DNA of 64,000 nucleotides, taken from Saprospiraceae bacterium (GTDB lineage Bacteria > Bacteroidota > Bacteroidia > Chitinophagales > Saprospiraceae). The stretch is from positions 124,001 through 188,000 of the forward strand of contig JAEUUO010000007.1 in assembly GCA_016787575.1 (NCBI GenBank). The letters run 5' to 3'. The notes below the pieces were generated by a model. The model was not told the origin of the DNA. It saw only the letters and a list, made by a program, of their open reading frames with translations, and searched no databases. Within the stretch, counting starts at the first letter, position 1. Each line of letters opens with the position of its first letter. This document shows positions 43,519 to 51,064 of the stretch, piece after piece. Position numbers and translations under genes: made by a program.

Positions 43519-44199
43519 CTACTCCTTTTCTTCCGGGTCTTTAGAGTTCCAAAAATATTTATTCATAATGTTAGAAGCCCATTCTTTTGCACCCAGTCCA
43601 AATGCAATTGCAAATGCCAATCCAATGGATCCAAAAAATATACTCACCACATTGGTAATAATGGTTTCTCCGATGCCGATTTGTGTCAGGGCAATGGCCA
43701 AAGTAAAAAAACCAATGCAATAAAATACCAGCTTTCCTATAAGGTCAGGATTTTCAAAACTACTTTCTTCCAGTGAACCAACAACCAGACTGGAAACAAA
43801 TTCAGCCAGATAAAAACCGAGGATGATTAATACGCAGGCAATTAAAACATTTGGAATAAAAAATAAAAATTGATTGAGTAAATCAGATACGACTTCTAAG
43901 CCAAGAAGGTTAAAAAACTTGACCATGACAATCAATATGATCATCCAGAAAAATATGGAAGATGCCAACCCGGAAAAGCCTCTTTTAATGCCCCTTTTTT
44001 CAAGAAAGCGGTGAACACCGGATTTTTGTGCCAAACGATCAATACCTAAAGCATGACTTAATTTATAAACAAGCCATTGGATAATTTTTGCCAATATCCA
44101 TCCGATAATTAATATAATTAAGGCATTCACGATTGATGGAATCATACTGCTAAAACTTTGCAGATAGCCCTCAAATGCATGTTGAATATCGGAATACAT
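43519..44199 (-). CDS. MscS-like/CmpX-type conserved TM-helix membrane protein
   Basis: This 226-residue protein has about five membrane spans and repeats of the 'conserved TM helix' seen in CmpX and MscS-related proteins: IPSIVNALIILIIGWILAKIIQWLVYKL, then FFIPNVLIACVLIILGFYLAEFVSSLV, then GSIGLAFAIAFGLGAKEWASNIM, which resembles the MscS pore helix. The beta-domain of true MscS is missing, so whether it gates under tension is uncertain. It lies 45 bp downstream of the AI-2E-type transporter gene on the same strand. Confidence 0.84.
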   Translation of the reverse strand: MYSDIQHAFEGYLQSFSSMIPSIVNALIILIIGWILAKIIQWLVYKLSHALGIDRLAQKSGVHRFLEKRGIKRGFSGLASSIFFWMIILIVMVKFFNLLGLEVVSDLLNQFLFFIPNVLIACVLIILGFYLAEFVSSLVVGSLEESSFENPDLIGKLVFYCIGFFTLAIALTQIGIGETIITNVVSIFFGSIGLAFAIAFGLGAKEWASNIMNKYFWNSKDPEEKE

Positions 44200-44244
44200 A
44201 TTTTCTAAATTTGAATCATCTGATGTACAAATATATTTCTAATC

Positions 44245-45372
44245 TCAGTCTTCTTCAGTTGACAATTCTTTGGTTGTTAAATCTTCTGTAATTTTACGGA
44301 TCACTTTAAATTCACTAAGGAATGTTTTTGCCAATACCCGGAAAATGGTATAAGCCGGTATGGCAACCACCATCCCGATAATACCTCCAACACGCGCCCC
44401 AATCATGATTACAATAAAAATTTCCAGTGGATGTGCTTGAACTCGTTTTGAAAAAATATAAGGTTGTATAATAAAATCATCCAATAATTTAATGACGACA
44501 AAAACCAACAAAACTTTTGACAGCAATGGAAGGGTTTGTGAATAAAAATTCATCTCCAGATTGGAAGAGATCGTCAACAAACATGCAAATGCAGCTCCTA
44601 TCAAAGGTCCCAGGTAAGGAATGATATTCATAACCACATAAAAAAATGAAATCAATAAGGCATTTTTAATTCCGAAAAAACTTAATAAACCGCTGGCCAA
44701 GAGCATTAGAATTGTCATTTGGAGAACAATCCCACCAAAATAACGGGTTAATAAAATGCTCACATCGTCAATTACATTTCGAACTTTTCGCTCTTGTCCG
44801 GTAGGCACAAAAGACTCCACGATTTCTGTGAATAAACCGCGTTCTTTCAAGAAAAAAAAGCTGATGAACAAAATGGAAAACAAACCGATAAAAATAGAGC
44901 CAGCTTTACTCAATAAGGTCCCAAAAAAATCACTGATGTGGCTTGGATCAAAATAAGATCCTATAAATGATTTGACTTGATCTCCTGCGCTGGGTCCGGG
45001 TTCTAAGCCCAAGGACCGAAGCCAGAAATTTAATTTATCAATAGGTTCCTGCAATGCTAGTGAAATGGCATTAAAATCAACCTTAGACAACACGACTGCT
45101 TGTTGAATCACTAAAGGAACAAAAAGCCACAACAAAACCCCTAAAATACTAAACATACTGATTAAACTCAACATAGCTGCCAGCGACTTCCCGAATGAGA
45201 ATCGCAACAGATGAAGTCGAACCAATAGGAAACCCATTATGGGTTGACCGATCATACTGAGTACCCAACTGATCAATATATAACTCACAACTTCACTGAA
45301 ATAACTCAGTACAAATAATAAAAAGATCAAGATACCAACCCCAATGATGTACCGGTAGTATTTTTGCCACAT
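44245..45372 (-). CDS. AI-2E family transporter
   Basis: I start at the ATG at 45372 (MWQKYYRYIIG); a TTG five codons earlier is open. The 375-residue product fits PF01594: three N-terminal spans, a periplasmic or cytoplasmic loop, then GSIFIGLFSILFISFFFLKERG, RYFGGIVLQMTILMLLASGLLSFFGI, NIIPYLGPLIGAAFA and the end DDFIIQPYIFSKRVQAHPLEIF. Family members export varied small molecules or act as Na+/H+ antiporters; the name does not prove AI-2 transport. It probably forms one transcript with the CmpX-type gene. Confidence 0.9.
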   Translation of the reverse strand: MWQKYYRYIIGVGILIFLLFVLSYFSEVVSYILISWVLSMIGQPIMGFLLVRLHLLRFSFGKSLAAMLSLISMFSILGVLLWLFVPLVIQQAVVLSKVDFNAISLALQEPIDKLNFWLRSLGLEPGPSAGDQVKSFIGSYFDPSHISDFFGTLLSKAGSIFIGLFSILFISFFFLKERGLFTEIVESFVPTGQERKVRNVIDDVSILLTRYFGGIVLQMTILMLLASGLLSFFGIKNALLISFFYVVMNIIPYLGPLIGAAFACLLTISSNLEMNFYSQTLPLLSKVLLVFVVIKLLDDFIIQPYIFSKRVQAHPLEIFIVIMIGARVGGIIGMVVAIPAYTIFRVLAKTFLSEFKVIRKITEDLTTKELSTEED

Positions 45373-45455
45373 GGAGTAAAGATACAATCCAATCAGGAAG
45401 CTGTGGCTTACATTTACATGCTTTATTAAGGCTAGAAAAAAATTAAAATCAATTC

Positions 45456-45923
45456 ATGAAGTTTCTTCGCAATATTTGGACTATCGAACTAATTTGGTGG
45501 CTTTCGAGTGCACTACTAGCTGCACTTATTCTGTTTCCAATACGTTTTTATAAAATTGAATTTTATTTTTTCCAAACCAACTTTTATTATATTCTGGGTC
45601 TTATTTTATTTCTTCGTTGGTTGTTCCTTTGGAAATACACGCCTTATGCCTGGTCGATCCCTTTTAAATTAGTCGTAGTTTTCTTAATGATACCGGTAGT
45701 TTTTTGGGGAATTACATCTTTTTATGGATTTAAAGGGTACCTGGATGAAGTGGGAATTCAGGAGTTTGTTTCACATCTTAACGAAGCAGAGCAATCCAGT
45801 TTGTCCATTTATATCCGAAGTGAAATGATCTTTTTTGCAAGTTCATTTATAATTTCAGCTTGTTGCGTTCCAATAAAAATGATAGCAAGTATCTGGAAAC
45901 AATACAACCGCAATACCGTTTAA
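45456..45923 (+). CDS. Uncharacterised four-span membrane protein
   Basis: This 155-residue hydrophobic protein has about four spans (LIWWLSSALLAALILFPI, YYILGLILFLRWLFLW, LVVVFLMIPVVFWGI and MIFFASSFIISACCV). I do not recognise a family. An acidic loop lies between spans 3 and 4 (about 97-125). It starts close to the divergent AI-2E gene and is followed after 29 bp by the carboxymuconolactone decarboxylase-like gene. Confidence 0.7.
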   Translation: MKFLRNIWTIELIWWLSSALLAALILFPIRFYKIEFYFFQTNFYYILGLILFLRWLFLWKYTPYAWSIPFKLVVVFLMIPVVFWGITSFYGFKGYLDEVGIQEFVSHLNEAEQSSLSIYIRSEMIFFASSFIISACCVPIKMIASIWKQYNRNTV

Positions 45924-45952
45924 TTTGAAGCATTTGCACTAAATACTTTAAT

Positions 45953-46303
45953 ATGTCGCTTATACAGGAATTTAATGACTATCGGTCTAAAATGAATGAG
46001 GTGATCTTGGCTCACGATCACTTGCCTCTAAAACGATTTTTTTCGCTGGATAATCAAATGTATCAGGAAGGTGCCCTTCCGGTTAAAACAAAAGAGTTGC
46101 TGGGATTGGTCGCATCCATGGTGCTTCGTTGTGATGATTGCATAAAATACCATCTACAAAAATGTTATGAAAACAAAGTAAGCACTGAAGAAATATACGA
46201 TGTCTTTGCAATCGCGAATATGGTAGGTGGCTCAATTTGTATTCCTCATACAAGAAGGGCTGCAGAGTTTTGGGAAGAATTATTAAGAAGTGAAGTTGGA
46301 TGA
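45953..46303 (+). CDS. Carboxymuconolactone decarboxylase/AhpD-like family protein
   Basis: This 116-residue all-helical protein has the family core KTKELLGLVASMVLRCDDCIKYHLQKCYENKVSTEEI, with the CxxCxxxH motif (about C58, C61 and H65), then FAIANMVGGSICIPH. AhpD-like members use the Cys pair in peroxide reduction; others are decarboxylases. Which applies here cannot be told. The gene is followed by 843 bp of repeat-rich DNA. Confidence 0.88.
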   Translation: MSLIQEFNDYRSKMNEVILAHDHLPLKRFFSLDNQMYQEGALPVKTKELLGLVASMVLRCDDCIKYHLQKCYENKVSTEEIYDVFAIANMVGGSICIPHTRRAAEFWEELLRSEVG

Positions 46304-46315
46304 TTGGGTTCAATC

Positions 46316-46605
46316 CTATAATGCTACAATGCTGCAATTTTAAAATCAATGTAATGGTTAATTAATATTGAAATCCTTCAATGGATCAATCTTACTATTC
46401 TGCAATCCTACAATTCTGCAATTCTAAAATCAATGTTTTTTAAAATAAATTAGCAGTTATGCAACCATATCATTCTTCAGGTAGACAATACAGCTTTAAA
46501 ACAAAATTAAATTGAATTGAGGCATCGCTACATCAAGGTATTATAGCATTCGAACATTATAGCATTATAGCATTGTAGCATTGTAGCATTGTAGCATTGT
46601 AGTTT
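46316..46605. repeat. Inverted 8-bp-period AGCATTGT repeat region
   Basis: 46561-46605 holds about five tandem copies of AGCATTGT (one AGCATTAT variant); the left side (46316-46340) holds reverse-complement units (ATAATGCT, ACAATGCT, GCAATTTT). Between them are diverged pieces such as CTGCAATCCTACAATTCTGC near 46402. The arms could pair across roughly 220 bp. Confidence 0.85.
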
Positions 46606-46611
46606 TGTTTT

Positions 46612-46649
46612 AAAAAAAAAGCCCAAATTTGCAAGGCGCAAATTCAGGC
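46612..46649 (-). terminator. Minus-strand intrinsic terminator with no protein gene before it
   Basis: Read on the minus strand, a 12-bp stem with two G-U pairs (arms 46638-46649 and 46621-46632) and a 5-nt loop is followed by nine T (complement of 46612-46620). Confidence 0.7.
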
Positions 46650-46800
46650 TCTTTCGACTAAGGTCTCAAAATAAGAAAACTACGTTCTTTATCTAAAATT
46701 AAATAGATGTCTGATTGAATTGGAAATTCCAATTTGAATAAAAATTATTGATGTAAAGCGATAGGGTATCTGATCGTTATAGATATACTGTCGCTGGGAT
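46612..46800 (-). ncRNA. Candidate structured RNA on the minus strand
   Basis: The minus strand ends in a strong intrinsic terminator (see next entry) although no minus-strand protein gene precedes it. Upstream of it are two further hairpins: AATTGGAA/TTCCAATT (46718-46734) and a longer one with arms AGCGA (46757-46761) and TCGCT (46791-46795), plus an inner GTATCT/AGATATAC pairing. That pattern is expected of a small RNA about 190 nt long. No known family is recognised and the 5' end is a guess. Confidence 0.4.
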
Positions 46801-47107
46801 TTGACGTAAAAATAAATTCTAGCATCCAAATATCCAAATAATCAACGAAAAATATTATAAAAAAGTTTATATATAATATATTTAATTATAAAGACTTTAA
46901 GATGCTTGTAGTTTTAATACATATTGTAAGCTGCAAATAAACCGATTATATATTATATATTATAATAATATTAAATAATTATTAAAATATTTTAAACTCT
47001 ATAGTCAGCATGATCTCTAGGCATTTATGTATAAAATACCTTTAAATTGAGCGGATTTCTTTCGTCCTGACCATCTTAAATAAATCAAAACTGCCTTACA
47101 GAGAACC
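46801..47107. other. AT-rich non-coding stretch before tRNA-Leu
   Basis: No gene is seen. About 46850-46990 is nearly pure A/T with TATATAATA-type words that can self-pair; the rest lacks notable signals until the tRNA promoter. Confidence 0.6.
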
Positions 47108-47137
47108 TTGAAAACAAGTATCTGCGTTCTATCTTTG
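47108..47137 (+). promoter_or_regulatory. Bacteroidota-type promoter of tRNA-Leu
   Basis: TTG at 47108-47110, exactly 19 bp of spacer, then TATCTTTG at 47130-47137 match the TTTG-N19-TAnnTTTG promoter of Bacteroidota. Transcription should begin near 47144, just before the tRNA. Confidence 0.8.
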
Positions 47138-47146
47138 TGCTTTTAT

Positions 47147-47228
47147 GCCCGGGTGGTGAAATTGGTAGACACGTACGTTTGAGGGGCGTATGCCGCAAGG
47201 TGTGCAGATTCGAATTCTGTTCCGGGCA
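47147..47228 (+). tRNA. tRNA-Leu (anticodon GAG)
   Basis: The sequence folds as a class II tRNA: acceptor GCCCGGG with TCCGGGC, a D-arm with GGTGAAATTGGTAGAC, anticodon arm TACGT-TTGAGGG-GCGTA giving GAG, a long variable arm (TGCCGCAAGGTGT) and T-arm GCAGA-TTCGAAT-TCTGT. The CCA end is not encoded. Confidence 0.93.
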
Positions 47229-47549
47229 CTTGTGAAGATTTAAGAGAGGAAGTTTATAGGCTGTAGACTGTAGGTGGATTAAATGGTTCAATGCTACAAT
47301 CCTGAAATAGTACAATTCTACAATGGTTCAATACTGCGATGGTAAAATGCTATAATTTTAAAATTTTAAGAATAAACCATTGGAACATTGGAACATTGAA
47401 CTATTGAAACATTTTCAAATTCCTTAACACTTCAGTTAATACTATATTAATTCAACAATGTAGATTAAGCGATTTACTCCAATTCAAATCCTTATTATAA
47501 ATACAATTTATTTGTAGTATTGCATTCCTTCTTTATAAATTCAAATGAT
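47229..47549. repeat. Repeat-rich intergenic region after tRNA-Leu
   Basis: The 321 bp hold no gene. 47278-47415 is made of diverged AATGCTACAAT, TACAATTCTACAATGG and CATTGGAACATTGGAACATTG words related to the 43.4 and 46.3-46.6 kb tracts. No terminator for the tRNA is clear. Confidence 0.6.
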
Positions 47550-48725
47550 ATGAAAAATCTATGTTACTATTTTATGGCACTGATCGTTTTGACTTCATGT
47601 GCAAATGTAGATAAAATGATCGACCGGGGTCAATATGATCAAGCTATTGATAAGTTGGTAAACAAACTTGCCGGTAAGAAAAATAAAAAGAAAGAGGAAG
47701 TCATTGCCTTGGAGTATGCTTTTAAAAAAGCACAGGATCGGGATTTACGAACTGAAAAATCATTGCGTGATGAAAATATTCCGGAGAATTGGACCAAGGT
47801 TTATAACATTCACAATCAAATTACCTATCGTCAAAATAAGATTGAAGGTTTGTTGCCATTAGAAACTCAAGATGGGTACCAAGCAACTTTTAATTTTGTA
47901 AATATTGATGAACTCAAAAAGGAATCTAAACGCAATTCAGCAGACTATTACTACCAATCTGCACTCAGCCTATTGGAAGAATCCAGAAGAAGTGGTGATA
48001 AAAATGCTGCTCGAGAAGCCTACAATTATCTCAATAAAATTGACGCTTTGTTTAGTCAGTACAAAGAAAAAGAACAACTAAAAAAAGATGCACTCCAATT
48101 GAGTATGGAAAATTATCTGGTTAAAATAAATAATCAAACCAATCAAATAATACCTGCAGATGTTGAAGCGGAATTACTAAAATGGAGTGTGGATGGTTTG
48201 AATAGCAAATTTAAAAATTTTGATGTAAAAACTAATCCTGCTTTAAACTACGATCATTACATTTTACTCAATTTAAATCAAATGGAATTTAGTCCTGAAC
48301 GTGAAAAAACCAGGATTTATGACGATGTAAATGAGATTACCAAAGAAGAAGTGGTAAAAGACAGAAATGATAAACCAAGAAGAGATTCCCTTGGTAAAGA
48401 AATTAAAGTAAAAGTTGTAACCCGTTATGTTGCCACCATCGAAGAAATTAGCCAAATCAAATCCGCATTGGTTGGCGGCCGCCTGGAATTTATAAATGTA
48501 CGCTCTTCAGATATTGAATACACCAAAAATTTACAAGTGGAAGCTGTGTTTGAAAATAAAATGGCTCGTTTAATCAAAGGCGACCGAAGCTATGTGACAG
48601 ATGAATGCGAAAGGATATTAAAAGGCCGTTTAGTGCCATTTCCAAGCAATGAAAGGCTTTTAGTAGATGCTGTTGAAAAACTCAAAAACCAGGTTAAAAA
48701 CATCATTAAAGACAAAGTCAATTAA
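47550..48725 (+). CDS. Uncharacterised lipoprotein
   Basis: I start at the ATG at 47550 (MKNLCYYFMALIVLTSC), ten codons inside the longest frame, because it gives a perfect lipoprotein signal (Cys about 17). The 391-residue product has TPR-like helices near the start (DRGQYDQAIDKLVNKL, then about 130-190) and a predicted alpha/beta C-terminal half with EISQIKSALVGGRLEFINVRSS and VTDECERILKGRLVPFPSNERLL. I do not recognise a named family. It is followed by yidD after 18 bp, on the same strand. Confidence 0.8.
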   Translation: MKNLCYYFMALIVLTSCANVDKMIDRGQYDQAIDKLVNKLAGKKNKKKEEVIALEYAFKKAQDRDLRTEKSLRDENIPENWTKVYNIHNQITYRQNKIEGLLPLETQDGYQATFNFVNIDELKKESKRNSADYYYQSALSLLEESRRSGDKNAAREAYNYLNKIDALFSQYKEKEQLKKDALQLSMENYLVKINNQTNQIIPADVEAELLKWSVDGLNSKFKNFDVKTNPALNYDHYILLNLNQMEFSPEREKTRIYDDVNEITKEEVVKDRNDKPRRDSLGKEIKVKVVTRYVATIEEISQIKSALVGGRLEFINVRSSDIEYTKNLQVEAVFENKMARLIKGDRSYVTDECERILKGRLVPFPSNERLLVDAVEKLKNQVKNIIKDKVN

Positions 48726-48743
48726 TCTTTAAATCCAATTTTG

Positions 48744-48980
48744 GTGCTAAAATACCTGATTATTATACCTGTCAAGGCTTATCAATACTTGTTATCTCCC
48801 CTATTAGGTAAAAATTGCCGTTTTGAACCTTCTTGTTCAAATTATATGATTCAGGCAGTCGAAGAATGGGGACTTTTAAAGGGCAGTTGGCTTGGATTAA
48901 AACGAATCAGTCGATGTCATCCCTGGGGCGAAAGCGGATCAGATCCCGTCCCTAGAAGGGAGGAGAGGAAAGGAAGATAA
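48744..48980 (+). CDS. yidD: Membrane protein insertion efficiency factor YidD
   Basis: This small protein (78 residues from the GTG at 48744; a TTG one codon earlier is also possible) has the YidD core: [42 protein letters not shown] and SGSDPVP. YidD helps insert membrane proteins with YidC. The usual protein ends near DPVP; here an extra basic RREERKGR tail is encoded by a purine-rich tract that looks like neighbouring repeat DNA. Confidence 0.92.
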   Translation: MLKYLIIIPVKAYQYLLSPLLGKNCRFEPSCSNYMIQAVEEWGLLKGSWLGLKRISRCHPWGESGSDPVPRREERKGR

Positions 48981-49315
48981 GAGGAAGACAGGCTAGAGCC
49001 TAAAGGGAGGAGTAAAATTAAGCTTGTCAGCTTAACAGCTCTATAGCTTCTTGGCTGACTCTTGTTACAGAAGCACTATTTTTAAAAATCCCCGGCAGCA
49101 ACAATAACCAACCTTTGTCCTTTGACAGATTTATAAGACAACTACCGGGGAGTCTCTTACGGATAATCCGTTTTGTTGCAAACATCCAATTTTTTATTTA
49201 GTTTCAGAAATTATGCTAATAATTGTCAAGGTGGCAATTTTTTATGCCTAAATCGGTCCCTGATTTCAATAATCTGCCTGTAACTAGTATCTTTAAGGCC
49301 TTATTTTGAAAAATT
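48981..49315. other. Intergenic region with repeat fragments and one imperfect inverted repeat
   Basis: No gene is seen in 335 bp. Near 48990 there is a GGCTAGAGCCTAAAGGG fragment related to the 42.9 kb tracts. An imperfect 9-bp inverted repeat (CCCCGGCAG at 49090-49098 with CTACCGGGG at 49142-49150, one mismatch) spans 61 bp. The promoter of the next gene should lie at the right. Confidence 0.55.
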
Positions 49316-50992
49316 ATGAAAGCTTTTAACCTAACAATTCTACTTTTTTGTATTTGGATATCTTCTCTTTTGGGACAATCACAACGCAAAGTTTTGATTG
49401 AGCATTTTACACAAGCTTCTTGTGGACCTTGTGCTGCAATCAATCCCCAATTGCAACCAATCCTGGAACGCAATAAAACTAAAATTACGAAAATCACCCA
49501 CCAGGTAAGCTGGCCTGGGGTTGACCCCATGAATAAAGACAATCCGGGGGAAGTCCAGGATCGTGTAAATTATTACGGTGTAACAGGCGTACCGGATATT
49601 TTTCTGGATGCCTACAGTTCAGGAAATCCAACTCAAACAATTACAGATGCCAGCATTCAAAATGAATATTTAAAACCTTCACCATACGAAATCAGTATCA
49701 ACAACACGGTATTGCCTGATTACAACTCCATTGAAGTTGAAGTAACTGTTAAACTAACAGGTGCAACGACCACAAAACCAGTTTTACGCATTGCCGTCTT
49801 GGAAAAAATTATCAGCTGGACGAGTCCTCCAGGAAGCAATGGAGAAAAAAACTTTTACCATGTAATGAAAAAATATCTACCGAGTTCAAAAGGAATTTCT
49901 ATCTCTGATATCAATCAACCCGGTCAAACGAAGACATTTAAATACGTTTATAAATTTGACAAGTTGTACAATTTTAAAAATTTGGAAACTGCTGCATTCA
50001 TCCAGGATGATGCTACAAAGGAAATTCATCAATCTGAAAACAAAGAAGTGCTGTTCACTCCTACTGCAGGATTGGATGTAGCCATTAAACAAGCTAATCC
50101 AACCGGCAATTTTATTGATACCGTTATTTGTGGCAACCAAACTGCGCCCATAGTTAAAATTATTAATACCGGAAATCAATCTGTAACTGCACTTGATTTC
50201 ATATACAGTGTGAATGGTATTGCACAGTCAACTTATCAATGGACTGGAAAGTTGGATTTTCTAAAAGAAGTAGACATTGTTTTACCAGCAATCAATTTTA
50301 CAGCTTACAAAGGGCAAAATACCATGAACATCAGTGTAAACAAGGTTAATGGAGGAGATGACATCAATGTGATAAACAATGCAAGTTCGTTAAATTTTCA
50401 ATCTGCACCTTCAACAACAATTCTTTCAACTTTTGAAATGAAACCCGGTGCACAACCTGCCCTGTTAAGCTTTACTATAAAAGACGATCAAGGCAAATTG
50501 ATTTTATCGGATGGACCTTTTACTGATAATACAGCTAAAACTTACTTTTTAAATTTGGAAAAAGATCGTTGTTATACAGTGCAAACCATTAATTCAACCA
50601 GCAGTTTAAATGGGACTTATAAGATTTTTGACGAACAAATAAATTTGATCATTCAACAACGTGTATTAGGTGTTGGAACTGCTGAACGTGATTTTGGAAC
50701 CTATACGGTCACGGTTGCAAATCAAGATGTCTCTAATGCTAAGAATTTAAAACTGTTTCCAAATCCTGTCAATGACTTTAGTACCTTAGAATTCACCAGT
50801 AATCATTCAGGAACTGCTCAACTCTTGATACTGGATGTAAACGGAAATCAGATTTCTGATAAATCCATTCAATTAAATAGTGGATTGAATCAAATTCCAT
50901 TAAACTTAAAAAATCTAAATAGCGGGGTATATTTTATTCAACTGAATCAAAATAATCAATTGATCGGAACGAGCCGGTTGATTCGCTTTTAA
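49316..50992 (+). CDS. T9SS-secreted Omp28-like thioredoxin-fold protein
   Basis: This 558-residue protein has a signal peptide (about 1-20) and a thioredoxin-like/Omp28 start with the redox motif CGPC (C36 and C39 in FTQASCGPCAAINPQL), then the cis-Pro region TGVPDIFLD. Beta-rich domains follow (about 120-380), and a T9SS type A sorting domain closes it (KLFPNPVNDFSTLEF, final GTSRLIRF). The thioredoxin-like part sits at the N-terminus, whereas the 34510-36549 protein carries it in the middle. A surface thiol-redox role is possible but unproven. Confidence 0.85.
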   Translation: MKAFNLTILLFCIWISSLLGQSQRKVLIEHFTQASCGPCAAINPQLQPILERNKTKITKITHQVSWPGVDPMNKDNPGEVQDRVNYYGVTGVPDIFLDAYSSGNPTQTITDASIQNEYLKPSPYEISINNTVLPDYNSIEVEVTVKLTGATTTKPVLRIAVLEKIISWTSPPGSNGEKNFYHVMKKYLPSSKGISISDINQPGQTKTFKYVYKFDKLYNFKNLETAAFIQDDATKEIHQSENKEVLFTPTAGLDVAIKQANPTGNFIDTVICGNQTAPIVKIINTGNQSVTALDFIYSVNGIAQSTYQWTGKLDFLKEVDIVLPAINFTAYKGQNTMNISVNKVNGGDDINVINNASSLNFQSAPSTTILSTFEMKPGAQPALLSFTIKDDQGKLILSDGPFTDNTAKTYFLNLEKDRCYTVQTINSTSSLNGTYKIFDEQINLIIQQRVLGVGTAERDFGTYTVTVANQDVSNAKNLKLFPNPVNDFSTLEFTSNHSGTAQLLILDVNGNQISDKSIQLNSGLNQIPLNLKNLNSGVYFIQLNQNNQLIGTSRLIRF

Positions 50993-51005
50993 TAACAAGA
51001 TATTA

Positions 51006-51064
51006 TCGCCACGAATTCACGAATTAAATATTTTATTCGTCTTTCATTCGTGCATTCGTGGCGA
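51006..51064. repeat. Inverted CACGAATTCACGAAT-type repeat covering the permease 3' end
   Basis: Arms 51006-51024 and 51046-51064 are 19 bp with one mismatch (ACGAATTCACGAAT versus ATTCGTGCATTCGT). The right arm and part of the loop encode the last residues of the permease. The same kind of repeat is widespread in Bacteroidota intergenic DNA, from general knowledge. It may also serve as a terminator hairpin for the two converging genes. Confidence 0.8.

Noticed and set aside
46541..46605. CRISPR-like tandem repeats
   Set aside because: Units are only 8 bp and directly adjacent with no unique spacers, and no cas gene is present.
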